Shown: piece after piece, positions 17,249 to 26,775 of the stretch
Position numbering within the stretch: the first letter of the stretch is position 1
Layout of the letters: each line of letters begins with the position of its first letter
Source: Bythopirellula sp.
Lineage (GTDB): Bacteria > Planctomycetota > Planctomycetia > Pirellulales > Lacipirellulaceae
DNA length: 40,059 nt
Direction of reading: 5' to 3'
NCBI GenBank assembly: GCA_028285205.1
Contig: JANQQA010000048.1
Coordinates: 1 to 40,059, forward strand
Translations under genes and position numbers: made by a program
The notes under the pieces: generated by a model
What the model was told of the DNA's origin: nothing
Seen by the model: the letters and a program-made list of their open reading frames with translations, nothing else
Databases searched by the model: none

Positions 17249-18255
17249 CGAATTACGCAGGAAACAAGAAGCAAGGTTACACGCGTTGGTACTGCCTGCC
17301 GTCCAGTCAGCACGTGAGGTGGCGTGCAGAAGCAGTTGCAGTAGTCATATCAAGCAACTGGCCGCCGTGGTGCTGCTCCACGAAAACGCCCATCAGTTCC
17401 AGTCATCGGGCCGTTGGGGAGACAACTGGTGGTTCGCGGTGGGTCGGCTGTCCCGTCCGAGGTTTCGGAAAGCGGCAGCCTGGCGGTTGGGCATATTTGC
17501 TTCTCGGGTACCTGGAATTGGGCATTCGCGCTGACATGGGCAAGCAATACGATTGCGATCTGTAAAACAATGGCATTACTCGCATTGCTTACCACACGCT
17601 GTCGGCGTTCAGTTGCCCCAGTCGCTGGGCCCTCATCCTCAACCCAATGATCAACGGCGGCCTCGCCGACTCTCGCTCGCCAGACGATGCGGCTAAGAGC
17701 GACTACGCCGCCAACCTCGGTGATCTAAGCATTCTTTGCCAAAGATAATGGCCCTCCCTCGCTAGACGTATTCGACACTTACACTTTGGAGCATTCAGGG
17801 CACGGCTTTGCAAACACCTACGCGGACATGTGCCACTGCGTCATCGGCCATACAGGAGTCGTATTCCAACGCAGCGAAATTGCCCTTCGGCAGATCTGCA
17901 ATGGCACGACACACAACTATCTCTTGGGCGAAAAGAACTTAGATCCGGATCACGACGTGGATGGACAAGTCGACAACGTCAAACAATGCATGTAATTTAG
18001 CCACGATCAGGATAATCTTCGCTCGACCTACTCAGTTGTGCTTTTTGAAGGCGGTCCGGTGTTTGGTTTTCCGCCAACTCCGAACACCTAGGCGTGAACG
18101 TGAGTCGTCAGTGTTATTCGGGCGCCCGCATCCTGACGATTAGGTGAGTGCCTACTACGATGACTCGGTGCATTTCATGAATTAGCGACTCGATAGGGAA
18201 ATCCACCGATGGCTGGGAAATCGCACGGCAAGCCGATCGGCTCCGCAGCCAATTG
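17245..18255 (+). pseudogene. DUF1559 prepilin-like gene, shattered
   Basis: The ATG at 17245 overlaps the kinase stop. KKQGYTR is what is left of the prepilin cleavage motif; the hydrophobic helix is deleted and the frame shifts into LPAVQSAREVACR and SSHIKQLAAVVLLHENAHQF (17286 on). Further blocks lie in changing frames: RGFGKRQPGGWAYLLLGYLE (from about 17454), DDAAKSDYAANLGDL (near 17680), GVVFQRSEIALRQICNGTTH and YLLGEKNLDPDHDVDG (17840-17970), DQDNLRSTYSVVLFEGGPVF (near 18010) and VSAYYDDSVHFMN-stop-RLDREIHRWLGNR (18144-18225). All match the order of domains in DUF1559 proteins (SBP_bac_10-like C-terminal motif). At least four frame changes and several stops show a dead gene. DUF1559 proteins are numerous in planctomycetes and probably pilus or secretion pseudopilins. 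Confidence 0.85.
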
Positions 18256-18256
18256 A

Positions 18257-19204
18257 TCATCGCCAGCGGACTGGACAGACCGCTGCGGCGAGCAGCAACG
18301 ATAGTATGCTCGCCTCGGGCACCGCCAAAAACTCGGTCATGACCATACCAGCGACCAACGTCCGTTGCCAAAGGAGAAAATCGTTTCCATCCGAGTCGCT
18401 ATCGAAGTCTGCGTCGCTCGCTCCATTGGTCGCATAATCGCCAATCCATTGCGTCAGATCAGCATGATTCACCACTCCATTGCCATCAAAGTCGGGCGGT
18501 AGAATGGGAAAATCCTGCGCCATCGCGTAACGGAAAACACCGAAGTGGCCATCACTGTCTTCGTTGAAGAACAGACCTACGCTTCCCACAGCATAGGTCG
18601 AGTCCGTGGCAGTCGCCGTCGGTGCTGCGGGCTTCGTCTCGGTCGCCTGCCAAAGGTATACTGACAACTCGGCGCCAACCATCTCCACCTCCATAACCGC
18701 GTCGGTCAATGTGTTAACTCCGATGTCGCCTTGGATAAGAAGCGGAATGGGAGCACCGCCGTCGATGCGATAGATTTCAAGCTCGTCACCATGGTCCATA
18801 AGGGTCACATAGCCCGATAGCGTGGAAGGATTCCACCGTGTCAGAATGCCCACATTGCCCCTCGCTTCGTTTTCCGGATCGTCAGGAATCGTCGTTGCTT
18901 GCGTTCGTGCATAGGTATCCCCAAAGCCGATGCTCACCGAGACGGCCAAGGTGTTGTCCGTAGGATCCGTTGGAATGATCGGCATAGGGTCGCCAGGCGC
19001 TGACAGCACCAGGTCGCCGCTGCTTGGATCATGAGTTCCAGGCGTGGCGCCTGCTTCGTTGAATGTCCAGGTGAATGGGCTGCCATCGATAATGCTGCCG
19101 TCATTGAAATTGTCGAACCAACTTGATGCCATCGCGTCCAAGCAGGGGAGCAAAACTAGTATCGGTAGCACTATGCAGAAGTTGGCACCGCGGAGCTTCT
19201 TCAT
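18257..19204 (-). CDS. secreted lamin/concanavalin-like protein with dockerin-like repeat and PEP-CTERM tail
   Basis: 315 residues. Signal peptide (NFCIVLPILVLLPCLDAMA), then a beta-rich domain (WFDNFNDGSIIDGSPFTWTF, VGILTRWNPSTLSGYVTLMD, AVMEVEMVGAELSVYLW, VGLFFNEDSDGHFGVFRYA), which looks like a LamG/3-keto-disaccharide-hydrolase type sandwich. Next comes a planctomycete dockerin-type segment, PPDFDGNGVVNHADLTQWIGDY and DADFDSDSDGNDFLLWQR, with two EF-hand-like calcium loops. The end is VPEASILSLLLAAAVCPVRWR, a PEP-CTERM tail with the A variant. Probably an exported polysaccharide- or cell-surface-associated protein. The gene converges with the DUF1559 remnant with almost no spacer. Confidence 0.8.
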   Translation of the reverse strand: MKKLRGANFCIVLPILVLLPCLDAMASSWFDNFNDGSIIDGSPFTWTFNEAGATPGTHDPSSGDLVLSAPGDPMPIIPTDPTDNTLAVSVSIGFGDTYARTQATTIPDDPENEARGNVGILTRWNPSTLSGYVTLMDHGDELEIYRIDGGAPIPLLIQGDIGVNTLTDAVMEVEMVGAELSVYLWQATETKPAAPTATATDSTYAVGSVGLFFNEDSDGHFGVFRYAMAQDFPILPPDFDGNGVVNHADLTQWIGDYATNGASDADFDSDSDGNDFLLWQRTLVAGMVMTEFLAVPEASILSLLLAAAVCPVRWR

Positions 19205-20029
19205 TGCTGTTTCGCCAGATGCTCAAGAGAGATGTGAATAAGCTTGCTCCTGGAGACTAGTTGACAGAGTCGGAGTCGTCAAATTTGCCAATCAGCGGAA
19301 TTCCGCAGTTCGTTCGCTGGGTAACGTATAGCTCGACGCCGAAGGTACGAGCCTATCTACTAGAATGTCGCATGGAAACGCCGAAATTTAGCGCCGTACT
19401 GGCGTTGCTCCGACGAGTTTACCCCCGAATTCTCGTTTTGACTTCCGCAGGCGTAGCGTCCAGGCGCCACCGGAGGACGAGGGTAAACAGGCAAGCCAAG
19501 TAGCACATTCCACACTCGGAGAATTTCTTCTATTCGCGCAACTCGTTGAGTAGTTGATACCGACGTCGGCCCTTGCGAAGTGTGCAAGTTGCAGGCGAGA
19601 AGGCTGGCGACTGTCATCAAGTTGACTGCCGAACAGTGCTGAACTTAGGCTTTTTGGGATAGGTATTTGAGTGGTCGGACAGTGCTTCTGTCTGTCACGG
19701 CTTGTGCGCGACGGTCTAAAGGATCGCGGGCGGAAACTGCAGATGATCGGCGCTGCGGTCCAATCACCGCCAACAGTTCGCGCATCCCCGAAGTCACCGC
19801 GGTTGCATCGACCGTCAGCCGGAAGAAACTTCGCCACGCCGCAAATGTGTCAACTCTCAGACGAGACCTCTGTACTTGGGCCGGCTGGCTATGACGCTAT
19901 GGTCCATCCGACGCGGCTCATTTTGGGTTCTTGAGTTGTCCCAGCTTCCGTCGGCGCCCTCGTATAAACGAGACGAGCCGTGGCGCTCGGCCCCACGGAT
20001 CATTCATGCACGAATGCGCTAACGAGGGT
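19205..20029. other. 825-bp stretch without a recognisable gene
   Basis: Several open frames overlap on both strands (for example around 19388-19837), but none has a family motif, a signal peptide or a good start. No inverted or direct repeat of note was seen. It may be decayed DNA. Confidence 0.4.
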
Positions 20030-20980
20030 TCATTGACGACGCACAGCTAGGCCGAGCCCGACCAATCCCGCGATTAGTGAAAGCGATGCTGGCTCGGGAA
20101 CCACGGCAACGAAGCCACTGACACGACCCGTCGAGGCGTCGCGCCAGAAGCCCGCGATCTCTCCGGCGTCGTTGATCCCGGTTGGCACCGTCCAGTCAGC
20201 GCCCGCAGCAGAGAACGGGATGAATGTGTCGTCGGCGGTGTTGTAGACAAACCCAGTACGATCACCAGTGAGACTATCGCTATAGTCGCCTACTAGCAGT
20301 CCGGTGTCGTTAGCGCCCCATACGAACGTGAACGCCTGGCCGGGAATTGTAACAGTCGTAAACGTCGATCCTCCGTCGCTGTTATACCAGCTGCTCCCGA
20401 AGAAGTCGCTGCCTCTCTGGCCGATGGCGTGGCCAACAACGAGACCATTATTGTTGATATCTGTCGCGTTGGTCTTCAGTACCACGTCACCAGGCTCGCC
20501 GGGGAAGTCGATCGATGTCTCCGACGCATCTGTCGCTCGCAAGAATCCGCCTGTGGCAAATGGATTGCCGGACCCAACAACGACCCCAGCGTTATTGATC
20601 CCGTTTGCAGCGGCATCGGTCAGCCACAGCGGCTGGATGCTGGTGGTTCCGCCGCCGGCGGAGCGGACAAAAGCGTCTTGGCCTGGCAAGGGCGTGTTGA
20701 CACCACCAACAGTATCTCCCGCATCGTTGATACCCAAAGCGAACGTGTCGGCAGAGTCGACCTGAAAGAACGCGAAGCCGGATGATGTGCGGACGAACGA
20801 CTCCGTGGCATCTGCGACGGTGCGATAACCTACGATGTCGCCAGCGCTGTTAATGCCTCGTGCCTGCACCACATCGGCGTTTGGAAAATCAATGATCTCT
20901 GTCACTTGCACACCGTAGGCTAGCGAGGCGACGCTGGTGGTCATGATCATGCTCATGAAGAGCGATGGAAAGCGATTCAT
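20030..20980 (-). CDS. HAF-repeat extracellular PEP-CTERM protein
   Basis: 316 residues. Signal peptide (LFMSMIMTTSVASLAYG), then repeats of the HAF type: ARGINSAGDIVGYR, ALGINDAGDTVGG, ANGINNAGVVVGSG, TDINNNGLVVGHA, WGANDTGLLVGDYSD and PTGINDAGEIAGFW. Each has the G-I-N-x-x-G-x-(I/V)-V/A-G core and is about 40-50 residues from the next, predicting a beta-propeller. The tail VVPEPASLSLIAGLVGLGLAVRR is a full PEP-CTERM signal, so the protein is exported and exosortase-processed. The ATG at 20980 is chosen, with GGAG 11 bases upstream; a TTG nine bases earlier is possible. Confidence 0.88.
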   Translation of the reverse strand: MNRFPSLFMSMIMTTSVASLAYGVQVTEIIDFPNADVVQARGINSAGDIVGYRTVADATESFVRTSSGFAFFQVDSADTFALGINDAGDTVGGVNTPLPGQDAFVRSAGGGTTSIQPLWLTDAAANGINNAGVVVGSGNPFATGGFLRATDASETSIDFPGEPGDVVLKTNATDINNNGLVVGHAIGQRGSDFFGSSWYNSDGGSTFTTVTIPGQAFTFVWGANDTGLLVGDYSDSLTGDRTGFVYNTADDTFIPFSAAGADWTVPTGINDAGEIAGFWRDASTGRVSGFVAVVPEPASLSLIAGLVGLGLAVRRQ

Positions 20981-21309
20981 TAGGAGCAACTCCTGCAGTG
21001 TAAAGGGAGAGAGGATGGGGGCAAGATGCGATAGTACTGCTTATGCAGATCATTTGTCATAACACGCTTGAAAGAACAGCAGCTTTCGCCGCACTCTCCG
21101 GGTCGTGTTAAGAAGGTGTTTTAACCGCTAGGTGCGAGGGCTGTAGAAGCGGCAACTCTGCGGCACCTGGTCAACTCACTGGTATTGGTCCAACTTCATG
21201 CCAGTTTCTGTACGGATCAGCTCACCAAACGAGAGCCAACTGCGGGCATTACAAGCGCCCGCCGCTCACTGAAGAGCGACGTGAGTGCGTGTTATTCGCC
21301 GCTGTGAAC
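20981..21309. other. intergenic, nothing recognised
   Basis: Holds the leader of the HAF-repeat gene (minus strand). No other gene or repeat was seen. Confidence 0.4.
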
Positions 21310-22119
21310 TCAATGACTTCGCCGAGCGGCGACGAAGCCAACTATAATTATCAGACCCAACGTGCAAGTCGTCGGCTCGGGCACGACAACAGACACGGAT
21401 CGCAGGACGAGGTCATTGTTCGTGACGCCCGGCGCACTGAGGACACTCACCCCCAGGAAGTTCGTGCCTGCAAGGTCAGCGGCCGGAATGCCAAAGTCCG
21501 CGAAGGGGTCCTCCATCGCCGCGAAGGGCAGGAACACCGAGAACGGCTCGTCTTGTCCACCAGGCACGTCGACGGCGAGTATCCGCGAGAACCCCGTAAT
21601 GAACCCACAATTTGCGCCACACACGGAGGTGGCCTCGTCTCGATTCCCGATCGACATGCCGACTTGTAGGTCTGCGGAACTCGAGCCGAAGACCAACTCG
21701 ATACCGCCGTACTCGCTGAAGTCGGATGAGTACGGGGTGGTTGGCGTGCTTGGACCGAATGTTGATCCGTCACCGCTTCCGTCCCAATCCAAAAACATGT
21801 TGACATGGATGGTGGGACCGCTTTCCCAGAACAAGCCGCGAATGGGATCGACGCCGAACTCCCAGGAGTCGCCGGGGTCCCCGAAGCCGACAAAGAACTG
21901 GGAGTCTCTTTCGCCGCCGAGGATGGTTGGGCTTATCGCAGGCACTTGAATACCCGCCTGTCCGTTGGCGTCTAAGACACCCGCGGTTTCCGACCCGAGA
22001 CTGTCGGTTCCTACGGCGATGTCGAAACCATCGATTAAGATCGGCGGTAGTGCGGCGGTCGACGAGCCGACGAACGCGAGAAGGGCGGAAAGTGCAATTG
22101 AAACGGTGCAGCATCTCAT
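21310..22119 (-). CDS. secreted PEP-CTERM protein
   Basis: 269 residues, function unknown. Signal peptide CCTVSIALSALLAFVGSSTAA; body with beta-sandwich-like segments (LIDGFDIAVGTDSLGSETAG, WESGPTIHVNMFLDWDGSGDG, YGGIELVFGSSSADLQVGMSI, AVDVPGGQDEPFSVFLPF); tail VVPEPTTCTLGLIIIVGFVAARR is a PEP-CTERM signal. The ATG at 22119 is preceded by TGGAGTTGCTACTG, the same initiation context as the HAF-repeat gene 1.1 kb downstream. Same strand as that gene, but 329 bp apart, so probably separate units. Confidence 0.82.
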   Translation of the reverse strand: MRCCTVSIALSALLAFVGSSTAALPPILIDGFDIAVGTDSLGSETAGVLDANGQAGIQVPAISPTILGGERDSQFFVGFGDPGDSWEFGVDPIRGLFWESGPTIHVNMFLDWDGSGDGSTFGPSTPTTPYSSDFSEYGGIELVFGSSSADLQVGMSIGNRDEATSVCGANCGFITGFSRILAVDVPGGQDEPFSVFLPFAAMEDPFADFGIPAADLAGTNFLGVSVLSAPGVTNNDLVLRSVSVVVPEPTTCTLGLIIIVGFVAARRSH

Positions 22120-22128
22120 CAGTAGCAA

Positions 22129-22536
22129 CTCCAGGTTAAGATAGATGGGCGATGTGACGAAAATGCGCTTTTAAGCCATCTGCAATCCGATTGCAATATG
22201 CTGACTTGGAATAATTCCATCACTAGCAACACTGCTCGCGTGGCGCTAAAGAGAGCATTCACGCGGTGCTATGACCCGCAGACATGAACGGGAATCGGCA
22301 AGAGGACCAATAGGCACTCCCACGGCGGGGTCGGCAGAATCCGGGTGCTCCGCCTTGGCTAAAGCGCGTCGGATGCATCGGTCTGTGCCGTTAAGGAACT
22401 CAGTAAACTGACGCAGGTGTCTTCGCCGGGAGTAGACCTCAGCGAGTTCGACAGGTCGCTAAGCCGCTGAAATTGGTCCAACCTCGTGTACGAAGCGGAA
22501 ACGCTACCTGCGTGAGATCGATGAAAACGCCTTACT
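22129..22536. other. intergenic, nothing recognised
   Basis: No supported gene on either strand. The stretch lies between a PEP-CTERM gene start and a degraded PEP-CTERM remnant, so it may include further decayed coding DNA. Confidence 0.35.
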
Positions 22537-22763
22537 CTAATTCATCGCCAAACGGCTCTGGATAACCGTCACTGCTGAGTACAAGACTAGGAGCACGCAG
22601 GCCAATGGTTCTGGCACTGGTCGAAACTTAGCCAGATAGGCGCAGAGGCAAGCAGGAAGGGAGCCCTGCACTCCATCGTAGCCGCCCACGTAGACTTCAC
22701 CCAAGGAATTAGTTGCAACCGCGTCTGCCCATCGAAAAGGCGGCTCTTATGGGGCATTGCCGC
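22537..22763 (-). pseudogene. 3' remnant of an SBBP-repeat PEP-CTERM protein
   Basis: On the minus strand one frame reads GIGGNAP-stop-EPPFRWADAVATNSLGEVYVGGYDGV, then AYLAKFRPVPEPLACVLLVL and a TAG at 22537-22539. DAVATNSLGEVYVGGY is the beta-propeller SBBP repeat (D-x-A-T-D-x-x-G-N-x-Y-V-x-G), and KFRPVPEP plus a hydrophobic run is a degraded PEP-CTERM end without its arginine cluster. There is a stop inside and no start. It directly abuts the stop of the next gene upstream, so a rearrangement joined them. Confidence 0.65.
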
Positions 22764-22982
22764 CTATTCCTTGGATGCAAATATGTACTCCGCCTTTACA
22801 AATGCCACTCGTGATACTGGCTTCGTTTCCATCATCTTCTTCGCAATCGCAGCCATGGCATTCTCGTTCCCCATTGGACATGGTGCACCAAGCTTAACAT
22901 CTCCCTCATCATCCATGCCCAGCATAAGCACCGCGTGTTTCTCCAAGTCAAACACTGTGCCGTCAATCTCAATCTTCCCCAT
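22764..22982 (-). CDS. hypothetical 72-residue protein
   Basis: Not recognised. GGAGC lies 9 bases before the ATG, a good ribosome-binding site. The sequence (MGKIEIDGTVFDLEKHAVLM, then GDVKLGAPCPMGNENAMAAI) is acidic with several methionines and has no membrane segment or signal peptide, so probably cytoplasmic. It follows a tiny open frame (22995-23084) with 12 bp between them. It has no homologue that I can name. Confidence 0.5.
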   Translation of the reverse strand: MGKIEIDGTVFDLEKHAVLMLGMDDEGDVKLGAPCPMGNENAMAAIAKKMMETKPVSRVAFVKAEYIFASKE

Positions 22983-22994
22983 TGCGGTTGCTCC

Positions 22995-23084
22995 TTATTC
23001 CGGATTGTCCGTCTGGTATTCCTTCCACAGCTTGTTCAGAATTGGCGTCACAAACCGCCAGCCCTGCTTGCGACGTCCATTCAT
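22995..23084 (-). CDS. tiny open frame, 29 residues, possible gene fragment
   Basis: MNGRRKQGWRFVTPILNKLW plus KEYQTDNPE. Composition and amphipathicity look protein-like, and it sits 12 bp upstream of the 72-residue gene on the same strand. It has no strong ribosome-binding site and may be the tail of a lost gene. Not recognised. Confidence 0.25.
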   Translation of the reverse strand: MNGRRKQGWRFVTPILNKLWKEYQTDNPE

Positions 23085-23682
23085 TGTTACTCATTCCACA
23101 CCGCTGGCAATACTGCGCCCGGCACATGGAATGTGGGAGTTGTCATGACACTGTAACGACACGGGCTAGGCGGCTAGCTACCACCGGTTGAACCAAAGAT
23201 CCCAATCTTGATGGCGGCTGTCATGGTCACTTGCTCCGCTTCTAAAAAAGACGGATCACGGCGTCACGGCTGGTCATCCAGATACCGCCAACGCGGATTG
23301 CCTCTGGCTTGGCGCCTCCGGAACCACGGCTGCGGCATCGAAGCAGTGCACTAGGATCACGGCCTGCTGGCACCGCCCTTCGCCGACGGTGAGAAGGGCG
23401 CGGAGGTCTTTCGCGTCGAGATCAGCCTTTCCCGGTACTGTTCCGCCGGATACTAGACAACGAACGTCAGACTGCCGATCATTGGATTACGGTCCTAAAT
23501 CCGTCGGTTGTTGCAAAGCGATGTCTTGAGGGAGACTGGGACGAACCGGCTACGTAAGGATTTCAAGGGCGTGGAGCGGCCCCTTGTTGCGGTTGGCTAT
23601 CTTTTTACGAAGTCGCGTCGGCTGCATGCCGAGAGTGCGTCGGTCTGCTGGACCTGAGCTAGGTATGGAATGCTATCGGAGA
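23085..23682. other. about 600 bp without a supported gene
   Basis: Only fragments are seen. Minus-strand peptides such as MTAAIKIGIFGSTGG (about 23180-23226) stop after a few codons. Nothing is long or family-like. Probably decayed DNA. Confidence 0.35.
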
Positions 23683-24471
23683 CTATTGTTCCTCGTCTAC
23701 CTTGGCGAATAAGTTGAGCGGGCCATAGCCGTGGCCAAGATTCGGGTTTGATGCGATGGCTGAGGTAACAAAACGCTTCGCAGTATCGACAGCGCACACC
23801 ACGTCGTTTCCTTCTGCCAAGCCCGCCGTGATAGCGGCCGACATGACACAGCCGGTACCGTGCGTGTGTTGTGTATCAATTCGAGCTGAGGCTAGTCGAT
23901 GGAATTGACCGTCCGCTCGGAGCAAATCGATAGAATCACCGTCCAAGTGACCGCCCTTGATCAACACGTTTGCCACTCCAAGCTGAGAGATAGCCGTTGC
24001 GGCGGCTTCCATGGATGCAAGACTGGACACCTCCATATCGGCTAACCTTGCGGCCTCTGGCAAGTTGGGTGTGACGAGTGTTGCGTGAGGTAGGAGCTGC
24101 CTTCTGAGTACTTTCACGGCATCTTCATCGATCAATGGAGCCCCATGTTTGCTGACCATTACCGGGTCGATCACCAGTGGGAAAGAGAACCGGCGGGCCT
24201 TCTCGGCGAGTGCTTCAATGACTGCCGCATTTCCCAGGGCTCCCGTTTTTGCCGCTGCCGGTGGAATGTCATCGAGAACAGCATCCAGTTGCGCGAGAAC
24301 GAATTCCGGAGCGAGCACCTCTACAGATGCAACTTGCTGAGTGTTTTGCACAGTCAGCAACGTCACTACGCTCATCCCGTACGCGCCATGTTGATGAAAA
24401 GTCTTGAGATCGGCCTGCAGACCAGCCCCGCCCGATGGGTCGGACCCTGCGATGGTTAGCGCAACGGTCAT
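23683..24471 (-). CDS. thiD: hydroxymethylpyrimidine/phosphomethylpyrimidine kinase
   Basis: 262 residues, the usual ThiD length. It phosphorylates HMP and then HMP-phosphate with ATP to give HMP-pyrophosphate for thiamine synthesis in the cytoplasm. Visible ribokinase-fold signatures: ALTIAGSDPSGGAGLQADLKTF at the N-terminus, GMSVVTLLTVQNTQ, DPVMVSKHGAPLI, LVTPNLPEA, VLIKGGHL, and the anion-hole and catalytic motif HTHGTGCVMSAAI. Start ATG 24471 has GGAG 9 bases upstream and coincides with the family N-terminus; the longer open frame to 24513 adds an unrelated extension. It stands alone, with no other thi gene near. No TPP riboswitch was identified. Confidence 0.93.
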   Translation of the reverse strand: MTVALTIAGSDPSGGAGLQADLKTFHQHGAYGMSVVTLLTVQNTQQVASVEVLAPEFVLAQLDAVLDDIPPAAAKTGALGNAAVIEALAEKARRFSFPLVIDPVMVSKHGAPLIDEDAVKVLRRQLLPHATLVTPNLPEAARLADMEVSSLASMEAAATAISQLGVANVLIKGGHLDGDSIDLLRADGQFHRLASARIDTQHTHGTGCVMSAAITAGLAEGNDVVCAVDTAKRFVTSAIASNPNLGHGYGPLNLFAKVDEEQ

Positions 24472-24787
24472 GTTTTGTTCTCCAGGGGAGCCGAGAAAGA
24501 CTCCAATTGGCATCGCATGGCAGCAAACACCGTGGATTTATTGAATTGATTCATTTTACTGTGAATCGAAAACATGGAGCCAGGGTCGCGCACAAGTCAG
24601 TGAGCGTCTGAAGCAAATATCGGTCGCTAGGATAACCAAGCTAAATCGAATCGACGTCTATTGGTACACCGAAGTAAGTTAACTGCCACTGTAGACGCCC
24701 CCGCCGTCTAAGGACTTTTGGCTGCTCTTCATTCATTGAGCTCGACGTTCGAGCGATCTATGAACGTCGGAAGGGAACTTGCAACCT

Positions 24788-26551
24788 CTAAGTACCGCAA
24801 AAGGTCTTATAGCAAGCCGTAAATTTACGCGAAGCCGGCTCCGCGTAGTCTTCGTCACCCGTTCGCTCCTCAAAGGGACGAGTGACAACCTGTAGCAATC
24901 GCTCGAACAACGTCATATTGTTTTGGTTAGAGGCTGCTTCAAGTGCTTCCTCTACAAGATGGTTTCGAGGTATATAGATTGGGTTCACCGCCCGCATGTT
25001 GACCGCAATCTGTGACGCTGGCTGCTGAGTCAGTCGGCTCTGCCAACGTCCCAGCCACGATCTAATGACATCTGCAGACGGGAACAAGCTTTCCAGTGTC
25101 TCTGGTTTTCCATCCGCGGCATCAGCTAGTCGGCGGAAGGCCAAGGTATAATCGACTGCGTTTCTCTGCAATAGCTCGAGCCAATCACGGGCCAAAGTAT
25201 CGTCTGCTGCAGTGTTTGTCTCGGGGCTTAGGCCAAGCTTACTTCGTACTCCCGACAGCCATAAACGTTCATATGTGGACACGAATCCGTCAACGACTTC
25301 CGTCGCTGCTTCAACCGCCTGCTGTGGCTCGTCATAATGCATCAGCGGGAGAATCGTTTCGGCGAAGCGTGCCAAGTTCCAACGAGCTATCTTTGGCTGA
25401 TTGCAGTACGCATATCGCCCGTGCACATCAATTGAACTGAATACGGCAGCCGAATCGTATGCCTCCATAAACGCGCACGGACCATAGTCGATCGTCTCTC
25501 CTGAGATGGTCATGTTGTCGGTGTTCATTACACCGTGGATGAAGCCAACAGACATCCACTTGGCGACGAGTTGAGCTTGTCGATCGGCCACCGCTTGAAG
25601 TAGCATCAGAAACCGGTGATCTTCATCCGCCAACTCCGGATAGTGACGCTCGATCACATATTCTGCTAAGTCGCGAACGTCATCGTATCTTCGTCGGGAT
25701 GCAAAATACTCAAAAGTTCCTACACGCAGATGACTTGCTGCAACGCGAGTTAAGATTGCGCCGGGCAGCGGTTGCATCCGCATGACGACCTCCCCTGTGC
25801 TCACAGCACCCAGTGCGCGAGTTGTCGGAATACCCAAGGCATGCATCGCTTCACCGATCAGATATTCACGCAGGACGGGGGCAACCGCCGCTTTACCGTC
25901 ACCACCACGCGAAAAGGGAGTCGGACCGGAGCCCTTGAGCGCAATGTCACGGCGATTACCGTCGCGATCGATTACCTCTCCCAACAACAATGCCCGTCCG
26001 TCTCCGAGCTGAGGCACGAATCCACCAAACTGATGTCCGGCGTAGGCCTGTGCCACCGGATACGCCCCAGGCATCATGTCTTGTCCTGCGAATACTCTAG
26101 CGAGACGATCTGAATCCGACTTCTCGAAGTGCAAACCTAGTTCATTGGCGAGAGCAGCATTGAATTGCAGCATCTGCGGAGCTTGAATCATCATGGGATC
26201 ACAGGCGACGTAGAAGTCGGGTAGTCGATCAGCGAACGTGCGTGCCAGCTGGTACGATATAGCCGGCTCGGCTTCGTGGCTGTCCGACCCTTCATTTCTA
26301 ACATCTTGCCGTCGCAAAATCCTCTCGCCCCCAGTGAGTTCGCTGAATAGTGCTGTCGCCCACAGTGTCTGATTCGCCCTGGGCCAGAATGGCTGCTGGA
26401 TTGTATCATCTCTGGCGTAGATCGTTGGCGGGAACGCCTTCAACGGAACCAGCAGTACTTCCATATAGTTGGCAGTTTTCGTGGCTTCACCCGCATAAAC
26501 AGCCTCTATCAACCGCATCGTGTGCGTTTGAAGCTGACCTTGGCCGTACAC
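24788..26551 (-). CDS. selO: SelO/YdiU-family protein adenylyltransferase
   Basis: A pseudokinase-fold enzyme that transfers AMP to proteins. Motifs: YAGHQFGGFVPQLGDGRALLLGEV, DIALKGSGPTPFSRGGDGKAAVAPVLREY (nucleotide contacts), ALGIPTTRALGAVSTGE, SVGFIHGVMNTDNMTISGETIDYGPCAFMEAYD (catalytic and metal-binding Asp/Asn) and CNQPKIARWNLARFAE. The protein ends FCGT, with the cysteine third from the C-terminus at the place of selenocysteine in animal SelO. The open frame is 587 residues, longer than usual, and the first ~75 residues do not look like SelO. The true start may be further in, for example a TTG at about 26317-26319 after GAGAGG, but I could not settle it. Confidence 0.92.
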   Translation of the reverse strand: MYGQGQLQTHTMRLIEAVYAGEATKTANYMEVLLVPLKAFPPTIYARDDTIQQPFWPRANQTLWATALFSELTGGERILRRQDVRNEGSDSHEAEPAISYQLARTFADRLPDFYVACDPMMIQAPQMLQFNAALANELGLHFEKSDSDRLARVFAGQDMMPGAYPVAQAYAGHQFGGFVPQLGDGRALLLGEVIDRDGNRRDIALKGSGPTPFSRGGDGKAAVAPVLREYLIGEAMHALGIPTTRALGAVSTGEVVMRMQPLPGAILTRVAASHLRVGTFEYFASRRRYDDVRDLAEYVIERHYPELADEDHRFLMLLQAVADRQAQLVAKWMSVGFIHGVMNTDNMTISGETIDYGPCAFMEAYDSAAVFSSIDVHGRYAYCNQPKIARWNLARFAETILPLMHYDEPQQAVEAATEVVDGFVSTYERLWLSGVRSKLGLSPETNTAADDTLARDWLELLQRNAVDYTLAFRRLADAADGKPETLESLFPSADVIRSWLGRWQSRLTQQPASQIAVNMRAVNPIYIPRNHLVEEALEAASNQNNMTLFERLLQVVTRPFEERTGDEDYAEPASRKFTACYKTFCGT

Positions 26552-26775
26552 TCACCAGGATTCCAACGAGCGTAGCTGCTCGACAAGTTCACTGCAAACG
26601 GACATCCAGTCTGCCAGCACAAGACGATTTCAGCACCTGTGACGTCATCGGGTCAGCGCAACAGGTTCCGCACTCCAAATTCTCCCGACTCGAATACTCC
26701 TTTGCATGTTTGCATGCGATTGTGCGGTGACCACACCGAGATTCTCGTGATTCTGTCTAGGTTGAAGCAAGCACT

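Noticed and set aside
19388..19837. 149-codon minus-strand open frame
   Set aside because: Arginine- and serine-rich composition without signal, motif or start site; competing frames overlap it on the same strand.
24472..24787. Search for a TPP riboswitch near thiD
   Set aside because: No recognisable thi-box sequence was seen upstream of the thiD start.
26641..26740. TGCATG-type repeats upstream of selO
   Set aside because: They do not have the TGCAA-N5-TTGCA spacing, and selO has no known link to zinc control.
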